Positions 47,036 through 58,889 of a stretch of 64,000 bases of DNA are shown one piece after another. Below the pieces are notes generated by a model. The model searched no databases. It was not told where the DNA came from and saw only the letters and a program-made list of their open reading frames with translations. Location of the stretch: positions 26,117,661-26,181,660 of the forward strand of contig OX104127.1 in the NCBI GenBank assembly GCA_944470555.2. Direction: 5' to 3'. Made by a program: the position numbers and the translations under genes. The stretch comes from Heterobilharzia americana. Its lineage: Eukaryota; Platyhelminthes; Trematoda; Strigeidida; Schistosomatidae. Within the stretch, counting starts at the first letter, position 1. Every line of letters starts with the position of its first letter.

Positions 47036-47190
47036 TGAGTAAGATAGCCACGGTTTGACAGATGAGTATTCATACTGGGTGATGATTGAAGGTGAAATGA
47101 AAATTTGTGTCACGACCGGATTCGAACCTTCAGTCATCACCCAGTATCAATTACTAGTCTACCGAACCACAGCTATCTTACTCAGACAGT
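47036..47190 (-). repeat. tRNA-like hairpin repeat
   Basis: Arms of about 58 bases (gagtaagatagccacggttt at 47037 and ccacagctatcttactcaga ending near 47187) are inverted copies enclosing a short loop. On the minus strand there is an exact-looking B box (ggttcgaatccgg) and an A-box-like tgtggttcggtagactag. A canonical tRNA cloverleaf is not evident. Best viewed as a tRNA-derived SINE or its foldback. Confidence 0.6.
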
Positions 47191-48124
47191 CAAAATGATA
47201 ACCACTATGATGCTTCTCTCTTCTAATTCAGTTAAATCTGGATTGGGATGAGAAGTCCTGACTAGGCAGGATCAAGTGATAGTAACGTGTCACGAACTCA
47301 CATGGTAGTCGGGCTGAAATGAAGTAATCATTATTATCGTTATTATTATCTACATATTCACTGTTTACATGCTTAATTTCCTAGTTACCATAGAATAAAG
47401 AATCCATTATGAATGGTTTAATGTTTTACAGATGAGAAAATTTATGCATATTAGCGTAAAGCTTGATGAGAGCTAATTGAAAACAATAATGTTCACTTAT
47501 ATGTCTTCTTGAAATTTCTACAATGAGAATTGATTACCATGGAATTAAGGTTCTATCTATAAAAAGGTTTTGGTTCATACCGAAAAGATTGAAATCTGCT
47601 TCTCTACATTTATGCCCAAACCTAAACAGTATGATGAGATATAGTAGAGTTGGCTGACACTTGGCAACTACTAATTGGTGAATGTAAATAATGTCTCCTG
47701 CATTCACATTCATCATTGGCCTCATCCTCATTATCTCCGCATGAAAAGCAACACATAATCTGGACTAATTTAGTGTACTGTTATTATCATCACTTTATTC
47801 TGACAGTTCAGTTATTAAAAAACTTGTCATTCGATACCAACACATACCCATCTTGTATGCCTCAGAGCATATGGATAGAAAACTACTAAATGATTATGAT
47901 GTCACCAGTAACATTTTTATGGGGTTTGCAATAAATTAGGGTATGAATAACAGCACACAAACACACACACACATCAAATAGCAAAAGACAGCAAATTCCA
48001 CACTCAGTGATTGGTAGGCATATTATAGAAGAAAATGATTTTATGCAGACAATATTGGACAAGGAGATTCAGTACCCATCCTCTAATTCATGTATGCATA
48101 TCTTTCACATTTTAATGTGAGATC
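47191..48124. other. No gene; contains (AC)n and a dispersed repeat
   Basis: An (AC)n run occurs at 47953-47973 and the dispersed repeat matching 37890-38025 in reverse occupies about 47955-48090. The rest is AT-rich without recognised content. Confidence 0.55.
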
Positions 48125-48400
48125 CGTATAGGAGCCGGTCTGCCATCGGACGTTGAGCAATTTGACCCTGTATAACAAGTGGAAATTACAAGTATCATTA
48201 CAACAACTGATACTCGCTGCACAAGAGGTGGCTATCATGTTCCAGTGTGTAAGTGGATAGTACTCTGGCTTTTTGAAGCGAGGGTTACTGGATTCAAACC
48301 TGAGTGGGAGCAATGTCACTCCTCACTGAGTTGGAGTTAAATGAAGCTAGAGAGTCCTAAATGGGAGGAAATGCGCGTCGTGGATTCCTCTGTTAGTAAC
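48125..48400 (+). mobile_element. SMalpha SINE, degenerate
   Basis: The tRNA-like head (aagaggtggctatcatgttc, ggttactggattcaaacctg) is followed by a hammerhead remnant (gagtcctaaatgggaggaaa, gcgtcgtggattcctctgtt) lacking the CUGA box. Confidence 0.75.
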
Positions 48401-49239
48401 TTAGATCAATTTAATTTCGACTAATTGGGTGAAGTAGATGGGAGTAGACTTCTATACGAAGCGTTGGAATTATTTTATTTCAAATAAGCCTAGATTTGTA
48501 CAAATTTAACCTAGATCTAATGTTACAGTAACAGGATTCAAACGGAATGATTTCCACTCTTAAAACTACTCATTAGCTATTCAAAGTAGGCAGGAATGTT
48601 TACTCAAACTTTATTTACAGAATTTGAACGATGTCAATTACCATTACCACTGTGTGCGTGTGTATATGGGTCTATAATTTGTTCAGAATAATTATCAAGC
48701 AGAAACTTGAATTTACCTCCAAAATTGAGGTTGACTCAAGCCATTCAGTGATGAAGTATACGATGATATATCATGTATTCATTGCACTTAGATTGTTATT
48801 AATCAAATGATATCATTCTCAGGGACTCGGTGCGAAGCAAGATTGAAAGATTATTGGGTAAGATAGTGCTACTCAACTCGGTGATTCAACATGTTTAGTT
48901 CCTGTTAATAGGTAATGAATGCAGGGAGAATTCGTTTAGAAAGCTGTAAACTGGTAGGTGCCTTCTAGTCTACAAACTGTCGACCCCACCTCATGCTCTA
49001 AAATCTTCTACATATCATCCAACCACCCATAATATTGTATGTCGTCTAGTTGTGCTACTATTGCTCAACACTTGGCCAGTCTTGGCCAGTCAGTGTGCGC
49101 CAGTACTCAACTAACCAATACCTAACCTACATGTAACTAATGATAATAAAGTATAAATTCGAAAACGTGTTATGTGGTAACAAAAAAAGTACTCTGACAA
49201 ACAGATTATTGATTACTATTCATTAATATACCTGTAATT

Positions 49240-49680
49240 TTCCGATATTTTATTGGATCGAACTGTTTGACCTCTATTGGTATTTGGGCTCCTATGAGGA
49301 TGCCTCGATATTGCCTGAATGTTAATTATGGTAATTTGCTTGGTTTTGGCTAACAGAGGAGTCCAGGACGTGCGTTTCGTCCTGTTCTGCATTTGTCTGC
49401 TCATATGTCAATAGACGTTGAACAATTCGATCCAATAAAACAACGGAGAATTACAAGTATATCACTAATTAGTAATAATTAATACCCCTTGTACAAGAAG
49501 TGGCTACCATGCCTCCGTAGCATCGTGGATAACACCTTGCAGTTTGGAGCGATGGGCACGAGGTTCGAGTCCCAGTAAGGCCAACATCATTCATTGGGAT
49601 GCAAGTGTGTCCAGTTGACGAGTCCTAAAGAGGGTGGAACGCGCATCCTAGATTTCTCTGCTAACCAAATTACCATACTT
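49240..49680. mobile_element. SMalpha pair, minus unit then + unit
   Basis: Minus-strand unit 49240-49400 (gcctcgatattgcctgaatg, gaggagtccaggacgtgcgt) with the 5' hammerhead strand lost, followed by + unit 49425-49680 with tRNA-like gcacgaggttcgagtcccag and a hammerhead remnant (ccagttgacgagtcctaaag, GGAA instead of GAAA). Confidence 0.78.
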
Positions 49681-49887
49681 TATTTACTAGTCGGATACAA
49701 ACATGTTATGTTCGAGAAGAAGGTTAACTCATCTATCTACTAGTAGCTAAGTTACGGACTCTGGACTAGTTGCTACCAACCAGTACAAGGATGACGCTAA
49801 AATAGCCAATGTCAGCACGTGGATTACTATCCGCTTAAACAAACTTAGATAACTGAAGTCACCCATCAACGTCCTTATCGATTTTTA

Positions 49888-51257
49888 TATGGGGATAGAA
49901 AGAGAAAAGACTAGTCCGGGGAGGGACCAATCAAAATGTAATTTATGTTGTCACTTCTGCAGTTAGACAGACGATGCATCAGCCAGTCAATGACAAACTA
50001 TCAATATATTAGATATACTTTCCCTTTATTCTGGTCTTCTGTCTTTCGACTCCACATACACGTTTCTACATGTCTATCGTGTCTTCTCCATTAGTAAGTC
50101 GGGTGGGGAATCAACTGAGAATTAGTTGAACATTGGGGGCTGACACTCGATATCCGTACATCACTAGCGGCCATAGCATATAAAGTTTTCGAACCATGCT
50201 AGTTGGCGTCAGTGATGGAATATTGGGGAATGGATTCTTCGAAGTTGGACAATTTCCTCGAGCAAAATATGAAGATTACCGAGATTCTTGAGCAATCCAA
50301 AAGTTCTGATAGTGAGTCATCGCCGACTACGCCAGTTTTAATAGCTCCTTCAATTTATGTTATCACCAACAGCATCACTGAATTTCATTACGAGCCTGAT
50401 GCCAATGAGAATTTAGATACTTGGTTCAGGTGTTATGAAGACAACTTCAAGGTGGATTTTGCTGGCCGAGATGATTCCTGGAAGGTATATCTCCTACTTC
50501 TAAAGTTTGGTTCACTTGAGCGCGACCAATACTGCAACAAGACTTCGCTGCGGAACCCACGGGATCGCACTTTCGACATTGAGTGACATGTCAACAGAAT
50601 ATCAACGACTGGGCGGCCTGCAACCCAGTCCGGATGCCAGGGTGGTTCTGAAGTACATACAGTTCGCTAGATGTCTCATTCCTCTACATTACCCTCTGGC
50701 CACACACACTCTGGCCTTATCTCACCTGTTCATCAGCTTAGTAACTCATGCGATGCCAACCGACCCTCGAAGAGGACACCCCTATCGCCTTGCTGGCATC
50801 CTGATGCCTGGCATTTCGTGAAACCTTGCCCACCTAAACGACATCGACTCTGGGACTGTAATGCTGTGGACCATACGGACAGTTTATGCCGCCAACATAC
50901 ACAACGACGTGTACATAGGTCACCCTGCAGATACCACCGTAGATCTCATTCACCATCGATAGATAGACCTCTTGACTTGTTAGATGACTTTCATACTCAT
51001 GCACCTACCTACCAAAATATCTAGAAGACCACTGATCCTCCATTAAACAAGGAGAAACTCCCTCTGTGTCAGTCAGATAGATGCAGGAAAAAGACAATGC
51101 GGCCCAGCTTGACCCCAAATAACATCCTTTCGAAGTGGGAGGTGATATGGGGGATGGAGAGAAAAGATTAGTCTGGAGACGGACCGACGTTGGTGGCTGA
51201 CACCCGATATCTGTGCATCATTAGCAGCCATAGTATACAGAGTTTTTGAACTACAAC
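49888..51257 (+). mobile_element. Non-autonomous LTR retrotransposon remnant carrying only gag
   Basis: A left terminal repeat (tatggggatagaaagagaaa at 49888 through tataaagttttcgaacca at about 50198) recurs at 51148-51257 as a shortened form (gatatgggggatggagagaa through gcatcattagcagccatagt), lacking about 190 central bases. Between them lie a gag frame and a zinc-knuckle-like remnant, but no protease, RT or integrase. Different LTRs and gag from the 11.8-16.1 kb element show it is another family. Confidence 0.75.
50203..51024 (+). pseudogene. Gag of an LTR retrotransposon, frameshifted
   Basis: The first ATG is at 50215 (MEYWGMDSSKLDNFLEQ). The capsid-like block ITEFHYEPDANENLDTWFRC, then FAGRDDSWKVYLLLLKFGSL and NPRDRTFDIE, has the W-x-x-x-x-x-F and DD-x-W-K pattern of flatworm and nematode gypsy/BEL gag proteins. 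A stop at 50584 ends the first frame. Downstream, LWDCNAVDHTDSLCR-like residues (50838-50890) look like a damaged zinc knuckle, followed by a basic His/Arg/Ser-rich tail. It lies just inside the left LTR. Confidence 0.72.
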
Positions 51258-52220
51258 AATTATTTAGCTATTATTTAAATATTTAGTTACTATTTTTAAG
51301 CCTAGTATTATTTTTATGTCAAGTGGGTGACTAAAGCGTTGACGTCGATTCAGCGTTCTAACTATCCACTTATTGTGAATAAATAATGCAGATATGCTGT
51401 TATTCACTTTTCTTATTTCAGGAAATGGATTCCAGATATCCACCTATCAATCTATCAGGTGCTTGTATATAATCTGAATTTGTGGATTTCAGTTCTTCCC
51501 TATCGAACAAAATAAACTTTTTTTGTTTTACAGTTCTGATTCGAAAACTCTAATCATTAATATGTTTCTCTTAGAATTATTATTTTCCCTACAAATTCTT
51601 TTACAAATAAATAAGAAAATCTATTTTCAGAATCTCATATTTATTTAAATGTTCTTTATTCACCTATCTAAAAGATATTATTGGCTTACATTTTTTGTGA
51701 ACAATTTCATATCAAATACTACATTACTTATTCTCTGAATATACTGTGTTATTCTCCTCTCAAATAGAATATCTGTTGGAAGTGTTAATACATATATCAA
51801 TGTGTATAGAATATGTAAAATAAATAATGATGCGTATTTCTATCAACTATTATAAGGTAATTGATTGTGAATAGAGTAAATGTATTTTTATTTTGTACTT
51901 TTATTTCATTTTATACGATATGTAATCATTTTGTATCCTTTTATCATTTTTATTATGTTTGTCTTTTTTTGATACATTATAAATTTTTCCCGTGTTATTT
52001 ATTTAAACTTCTGTACAAATAACTGAATAGTCGATGAATTGGAACTATAGAGAAGGAATTTAGAAGTGTATTTAAGTTGACATACTTCTTTGTCTTTATC
52101 GAAACAGATCCATATACGTGATACATTTCCTACACATTACTGTAACTCACTTCTACTTCTGTACTAGAAAACCCCTAGCTTTGAAGGCACTAAATGAATC
52201 TAAGTGTAGAAGTTCGGCAC
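51258..52220. other. AT-rich sequence, nothing recognised
   Basis: No coding frame, RNA gene or repeat could be supported; the stretch from about 51480 to 52080 is very AT-rich. Confidence 0.5.
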
Positions 52221-52224
52221 TGTC

Positions 52225-52735
52225 GTAAGATGTAATTCCATATTAGATTTGTTTGTTTGATGATTTACAACACAAAGTGATACAGTATGGATGACGACAT
52301 TTCCAGCATAAATTATTATCACTCATAATCATATCAATGTAATCACACCAATTTCAACAAACAATTTTCACAATCCTATCATCTCATATTATTTCTTCCT
52401 ATTGGTAATATAACTTTCCATATCTCTGGCATATAGGTGTTGTGTCATTCCTATTACATGTGTTGGGTGTAGATTCAATGAACAAAGCTCCAATAATCCA
52501 TCTCTCTCTCTCCATCTAATTATATTGGACCTGAGTGCAGTAGTTTTATCCCACCCTATTGTCTAGTTGTGTGTTATTGCATGCATTGCAATAGTCGAGA
52601 TTTTTTTCAGATTTCTGATGCTACATGTCACTAAATTCATGTGTCCTGACAATCTAGCTGACCCCGATCGCTTAGTTTCACCTATGTACTACACCTCATA
52701 GTTACAGTCAACTAAAATCAACCACAGAAGTAGCA
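52225..52735 (-). mobile_element. Penelope-like element 3' fragment, inverted
   Basis: It is the reverse complement of the PLE 3' end found at about 25500-25860 (taattccatattagatttgt, cctattacatgtgttgggtg, accctattgtctagttgtgt). On the minus strand GIY-YIG-like residues precede it. It faces the + strand PLE that starts near 52790, repeating the layout at 20140/20975. Confidence 0.78.
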
Positions 52736-52789
52736 TTGAGCTCAATAGATAACTACTGACGAGGTACGTGCACATTGGGCAATGGCAAT

Positions 52790-54480
52790 AAACACCAAAA
52801 GAAAAGGAGAAAGGACTTAATGAGACTAGAAATATTAGCGCTACCAGAACTAAGAAACCTAAAGATACAGACAGTTATGAATAACATTTAAAAGTCCACA
52901 GCTGATTTAATACGCCGAATGTAGTCATCTCTGGGTGAGTCTCAGTGGTTTAATTTAATGCCTATAACTAGTTATTCTAGTAGAATGTGTGGTACCATTA
53001 AGGTTCATGGAAGAGGTTATCCTATTAGGCCGATAGTTGACTTTAGAAACACACCAATATATAAGTTATCTAAATATTCAGCTACAATACTATGTCCTAT
53101 TAGAAATCTCTCAAAATGTAAGCGCACCAATTCATTTGAACCGAAACACAGACTAAATAATATACACTTAGAGAAGGGAGAAAACATGGTCAGTTTTCAT
53201 GTGACGAGCCTATATACAAATATACCAATTAATTCGGCATTTGAAATAGTCAGATATGAGCTCATCATTGACCATCAACTCAGTAATAGAACTAAAGTTT
53301 CTATTGAAGAAATTATATCACGGGCCAGATTATGTTAAGCTTCCACAGTCTTCGAATTTCATGACAAAATATAGAAACAAGCAGAAGGAGTAGCAATGGA
53401 ATCTCCAATATCCTCGATCGTAGCAGACATATTTATGAATAGTTGGGAACAAATAGCATTAGGAACATTCCAACCCATCCCAAAAGTATCCAGGCGATAT
53501 GCAAATGACATATTTACTGTATTGATATCAGAACAGATTCAAAGGTTTTTCGCATACATTAACTCTATATAGTAGATGCAATCCAATTCACTTATGAATT
53601 AGAAAATGAAGTAGGAGAATTACTTATGGTGGATTGCAAAATCAAAAGGAGAGAAGATGGAAACTTAGATACCAGTGTTTATAGGAAACCAACACATTCA
53701 AATAGATACCTAGGTTTTACATCACCTCATCCTACATCTATCAAAGTAGTCTTGATAATATGTCTGAGTAATTGAGCCAGGGGTTCGACTGATAAGTCAG
53801 AAAATCTAGATAAGAAACAGAAATACATCAATGGTAAACTATTGCTTGATAACTACCCTCCTGAATTTATTCAGAGGTTTATAAGAACTGATAAGAGATG
53901 GAGTGATAATGTTAGTGGTGATTAAAACATACCAAGGAGAGATTTCGAATCCTCTGTCGTCTTCCCGTATAATAAAGAAGGCATATCGGAAATTTTATGT
54001 AGAATTCTTAACAATGCTGGATTCATGGTGGCATTTAAACCCACAAACTCGCTCAGAGAGAAACTTTGGAGGTTGAAAGATCTAGTGGACCCAATTAGGA
54101 AAAGTAACTTAATCTATCAAATACCACGTAATGATTGTGAGGTCAGTTATGTAGGTCAAAGAAGCCGATCTGCGTCAGTTAGAATAACAAGACGCGAAAA
54201 TTTAGCGAAATATACAATGGTGGACCGTACTGAGATAAGTAATCTAGAGAAAAACTAGCAACTGCTCTGCATCCAGTGATTCACAATGACATTATAGCTT
54301 AATGTGATAAGGTAACAACTCTAAAATTCAATTTAGAGCCAAGTGGAAGGGGACATTGATCACACAATCTTTGTTCATTCAGTCAACACCTAATACATGT
54401 AACAGGAATGACTTACCCTATTTTGTAGATGTCCGGAAAAGTTTACCAACTTCAAGATAAAAGAATGAAGAACCGCTGGA
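52790..54480 (+). mobile_element. Penelope-like element with RT and GIY-YIG, decayed
   Basis: The RT fingers are in one frame (52958-53335): VHGRGYPIRPIVDFRNTPIY, KLSKYSATILCPIRN, then GENMVSFHVTSLYTNIPINS. After a stop come GVAMESPISSIVADIFMNSW and RRYANDIFTVL, where the Y-x-DD box has become YAND, so catalysis is lost. The GIY-YIG part (54025-54258) reads VAFKPTNSLREKLWRLKDLV, NLIYQIPRNDCEVSYVGQRS, then TRRENLAKY. Stops and frameshifts separate the three parts. It is the best preserved PLE of this lineage here. Confidence 0.85.
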
Positions 54481-55132
54481 CTATATGAAGGAAGTCTAAA
54501 AGTTGTCTGATTACAGTGACATGATTTTTCTCGAAATGCCATCCAGTAGATATAAATCTAAAGCTTCGCAACCATTTTAAGTTGGTAGATTTAACGATTT
54601 TACTACGTCTCTCTTTTCAGCCTACGAATTATCGTTTAGTCGATTTCAGAATCGTTTATGTAAAACCGGGAAAAAGCTGCAGATGATAATTTGAGTACAC
54701 TGAAAGCCAAAATTTTTTTATTCAGTATACTTTTAAAGTCCTAATCCATATAACAGAATACGTAGAATAATGAAGTGTACACAGATCGTTCTTTTGATGG
54801 TGGATACCTCATAGCTACTATAGGTCATGCGAAGTAAGAACTCATAATCTGCAGTTATAAAGTATGCATTTCATTTGCTCTGATTTCTATCTATATCCTT
54901 CGAATTCTCACAAATAAACTATCAGACAAGTCAGCGCTATTTAAATGATAGAAGACTAAACCAGGTGATTTTTAAAGCCAAAATAACAGAACGAAACAGT
55001 ACAAAACCTACAGGAATATATGTGATATCATGGATGGGATGATGTGAATAAAGATACTTCAAAAAGACTTATGAGGTGAAAGAATTAAATCTAGTGAGTG
55101 CAGTTAAAACTTCGATGTGCTTCTCACAATTA
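54481..55132. other. Sequence between PLE and the second duplicate, nothing recognised
   Basis: No gene or repeat could be supported. It includes the left junction of duplicate copy 2 at about 55145. Confidence 0.5.
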
Positions 55133-55696
55133 TTATTATTTGTCCCTTGGGTTCCTAGTGGAACATAACGGCTTCACTAGCACGGCACCATTTCAATCTA
55201 CTCTATCCACTCTCTTCAACCTGACGCCACGCCACCACTGCCCACAAACTTCCCATTTCTTCCTCACACCATCTCCTCCATGTTACCCTCCGCTCACACG
55301 CACAATTCGTCGTTTCCCATTTCCCTTCCACTCGACAGTCTGAGCTGGTCTGGCACATAACGTCCTTTAAACCGTCTCTCCAATGGATGTCCATCACAAT
55401 CCGATCGATCTCCACCTTCTTCTGAATATTTGTTGGCTGATAACCTCTTAGTTGATCGTTTCATTGCAGGATCAGCCAGATTTCCTCCTCACTTATTCTT
55501 ATTATTCTGGCCATCCATCAAATCTCCACCTTCAGTATCGGATGAGCATGGGTGGCAGGTGTTGTTCATGTACGTCTGCAGTTTGTTTGAAATGCTATTC
55601 GTAACGCGTCAAGTCTCTCAGCCATCACACAGAAGCACTGACATACTTGACTGAGTTACTGTTTGAAATGCGGATCTTGTACACGCTCTATGCTGG

Positions 55697-55807
55697 GTGG
55701 AGTGGAGTGCAGTGCAGTGCAGTGCCGTGCAGTGGAGTGGAGTGGAGTGGAGTGGAGTGGAGTGGAGTGCAGTGCAGTGCAGTGCAGTGCAGTGCAGTGT
55801 AGTGCAG
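55697..55807. repeat. (AGTGG/AGTGC)n pentanucleotide tract inside RTE
   Basis: About 22 pentamers alternate between AGTGG and AGTGC blocks. Copy 1 has about 14 fewer units at 38983-39020. In the full RTE the site is a single ctgcactcagc. Confidence 0.95.
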
Positions 55808-56002
55808 TAGATCTCCACACTGATTTCAGATTGATGCAGGAAGGCCTGTCTTGTTGTCTTTCCGATTCTGGCTGTTTGACATCCTCATTTGTACCTGTGC
55901 CGCGTATAGTTGAGAGTATGCCCCCTAGGTAGGTAAATAGAAGAAAGATACAACTTCGTTCATATTTCTTCTTCTGATGGTGATTGGTGCTTGTTGCTGT
56001 TG

Positions 56003-56152
56003 TTGGTTGGTTGGTTGGTTGGTTGGTTGGTTGGTTGGTTGGTTGGTTGGTTGGTTGGTTGGTTGGTTGGTTGGTTGGTTGGTTGGTTGGTTGGTTGGTT
56101 GGTTGGTTGGTTGGTTGGTTGGTTGGTTGTTTGGTTGGTTGGTTGGTTGGTT
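56003..56152. repeat. (GGTT)n tetranucleotide tract inside RTE
   Basis: About 37 units with one interruption (ggttgtttgg at 56128). Copy 1 has about 5 units (39215-39236). The reading frames across it would encode Gly-Trp-Leu-Val polymers and are not genes. Confidence 0.96.
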
Positions 56153-58889
56153 ATCTCCCCTGTCTCCTCAACGCCCACCTGAAGGAAGCCCCGTCTTCGT
56201 TGCCTCTTCTGCCAACCTATTGGTTTTCGCCTGTAGATCTTCGAGTTTGTGCGACAGAAATCATCGTTGCAAAATTCCGGATCTTCTAGGGTATTTTCAT
56301 CGTTCCAACAGGCGTATGCCCCACTTCTCACTTCTCACAGTTCGTCGCATAATCCAGTCCAGTCCAGTCCAGTTGACCACAAACAGGAAGATGATTGTTG
56401 ATAGTAAATAATCTTGTCTCACTCCTCTCCCCTGTCTTCACTTCAAAGGCATCAATCAGCTTTCCACTGCGTTGTGAATCACTTGACATGTGGCATCATA
56501 TAGCATAGCATATAGCTGTTGGATGACGTTGATAAAGATTCGTGGCACTAAAACCGTAGTGTTGAAGCAACAGCTGCCAAGTTACTCGTCGGTAGACTCT
56601 GTCAAACGCTGCACCCTTCAAAATAGATGAAGTTGAGGTTGAGTTGAGTTGACTGCCATTCTATGTTCTGTTCTATGATGATGCGTAGCGTTGAGTTGCG
56701 TTGCGTTGCGTTGCAATTTCATCCGCACATGATTTGCTTTTCCTGAAGCCAGACAACCAGCCACCCAACCAGCCTGTTCCGCTCGTAATTTTCAATGCAG
56801 CGCATCCTTCAGTCTCCACAGGATGATGCGACTTAGTAGTTTGCTTTGGGTCGACAGTAGCATGATTCGTCAACAGCTCTTGCAAAGACTTAGGTCCCCC
56901 TTCTTTGGCAGTTTGAGAAGGTAAACCTTCCACTAGTTGGAAACTACCTTCCCTTCCTCCACTGCAAACTTTCTTCAGTAGAGGTGTGAGCATGTCTGCT
57001 GTTGTCTTCGCGTCTGTCCTCGGTGCTCCTAGAGCAATTCCATCTGATCCTGCTGCTTTCCCAGATTTCACCAACTCTATGGCCTTCACTTCTGCTTTTG
57101 TTGGAGGGCTCGTGTTCATTGGTAATGCTGTGGCTGCTGGCGGTATTTCTCAACGAGTTGCAGGTGGTCGTCGATTCAAGAGTTTTTTGAAGTGGTCAGT
57201 CCATCGTTTCCCTTGTTCCTCCTCTTTAGTGGCAACCAAATTTCCTTCACCACCTCTCATTGGTTTCATCTGTGTTGATCTCTTCCCTCAAAGATGGTAG
57301 CCTGGTCATTTGATGAGACGTTAATAGGTCTCTATCTCTCCTACCTGCAGCCTACTCTGCTTCACTTACAAGTGTGTCAGAGAAGTCTCTTTGGTCTTTG
57401 TGCACACTCTTCTTCGCTTCCTTATCCAGTGTTTTGTAGGTTGTGTTCAGTTCCCCTCTTCCCTCTTCATGCTCGCACTGTACTGCACTGGTTTATCTCC
57501 TGCTTCACCATCCTCATCTCCCTCCTCTATCAGCTTCCATGTGTCCATCGAGATCCATTCCTGGTCCTCTCTTACTGCTTCTTCTTCATTCCTAGTACGG
57601 TTATGCGAGTGTCCCTCCACATATATTTCAAAGAGTTCCAGTTCCAGTGTTCTCCCATGCTGGTTTCCTCAGGGATGTCACTTAATATCTCCCATATTGT
57701 CTTCATGAGTGACGTGAAGATGTCCTTTGTATTTTCCTCATTCAGTTTCTGTTCCAGGTGTTGAACTTCAACTCTGGTCAATCATCAGCTCCTTTGAAGA
57801 CTTACAACTTGATTTTCAGGTTAGGTTTCTTGCACTACATGGTCAGTGGTGTAAACCCATATCTCCTTCCATTCTTGGTCTTGTGTCCAGTAAGCTGCGT
57901 CTCCACTTTCTTAACATTGAGATGAAGTCGACCTGATTTTTAGTGTAGTGTGTCCTGACGTCTGGTGAAATCAAATCCATGTCGCTCGCCTCGTGAATAT
58001 CCTTGTGTTTGTACACACTGCCTCCCACCAACCACCAAATCGTTGAATGAGCAGAAGTCTACAAACCGTTCTCCATTCTCATTCATTTCACCGAGTGCTT
58101 CTCGACTCATGATTCCTCCTCTCCCTGTGTTGTCCTCTCTCACTTTCGCATTCACGTCACCCCACCCATTAGAACTTTGATGTCGTCAACTGGGGTGGGG
58201 TTTTGTCTAGTACTGATTGCAGTTATCTGTAGAATTCCTCCTTCTTCTCTCGATCTGCCTAATTATTTGTAAGTGCATAGCGTGGCACTGAATGATTGTG
58301 ACTTTCCTACGTTTCGAGTTGAACCTTGGTGTCGTGATCCTGATCCTGCAGAAAGAGATTGATTTGCACTGCATGAGAGCCTTTGACGCTCTCGTGGACG
58401 TCAAGATGGCCACTCCAAAACTCAGTGTGTTCATGGTTGTCTTCTGGGTAACCGGAGTAGATTGTTGGCAGTTTTAAGAGTCGACTTCCATTCCATTTGC
58501 AGATTCCTTGCAGATTCCCAGCACATCTATGCCATATCTTCTCATCTACTTTTCAATCTCGGTAACCTTGCCAGCCAGCTTCAAACATTATGTCAACATT
58601 CCATCTCACCATATTTACTTAAAATCGCTACCATCGTAGGAGAGAAGACACATCGGCCAGTTGGTTGGCTTTTCTGAGGCTTTCACCAACCAGCGTTATT
58701 CCGTCTCCCCGATTCAAGACAGGAATAAGTTTGTTTCTATTTTTAATACTTTCTTTGTGCTTTGAAGTTTCTGTAGCGATGAGATTGGTTTTTCAGGGTA
58801 GGATTGCCAGCCCTATGTCCAACCTTCCTTCTTGTCTCGGGCCTACGACCGGCTAGTAACTAGCGAACTAGTTAACTAGGTGAGGTTGC

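Larger units (their letters stand above)
55133..58886 (-). mobile_element. RTE retrotransposon, long minus-strand copy (duplicate of 38429-41541)
   Basis: It spans, on the minus strand, the 5' leader at 58886 to the tail ttgggacaaataataataat at about 55133. It keeps the 418 bp absent from copy 1: on the minus strand NTSPPTKAEVKAIELVKSGK then AAGSDGIALGAP and LTPLLKKV (57119-56940) are RT residues. Large pentamer and GGTT tracts are inserted. All frames are broken. Confidence 0.9.

Noticed and set aside
47036..47190. Functional tRNA gene
   Set aside because: Has a good B box but no complete cloverleaf and is embedded in a hairpin; fits a tRNA-derived repeat better.
55977..56411. Gly-Trp-Leu-Val repeat frames and the Asn-Gln-Pro-Thr frame on the opposite strand
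   Set aside because: Produced by the GGTT tract inside a dead RTE copy.
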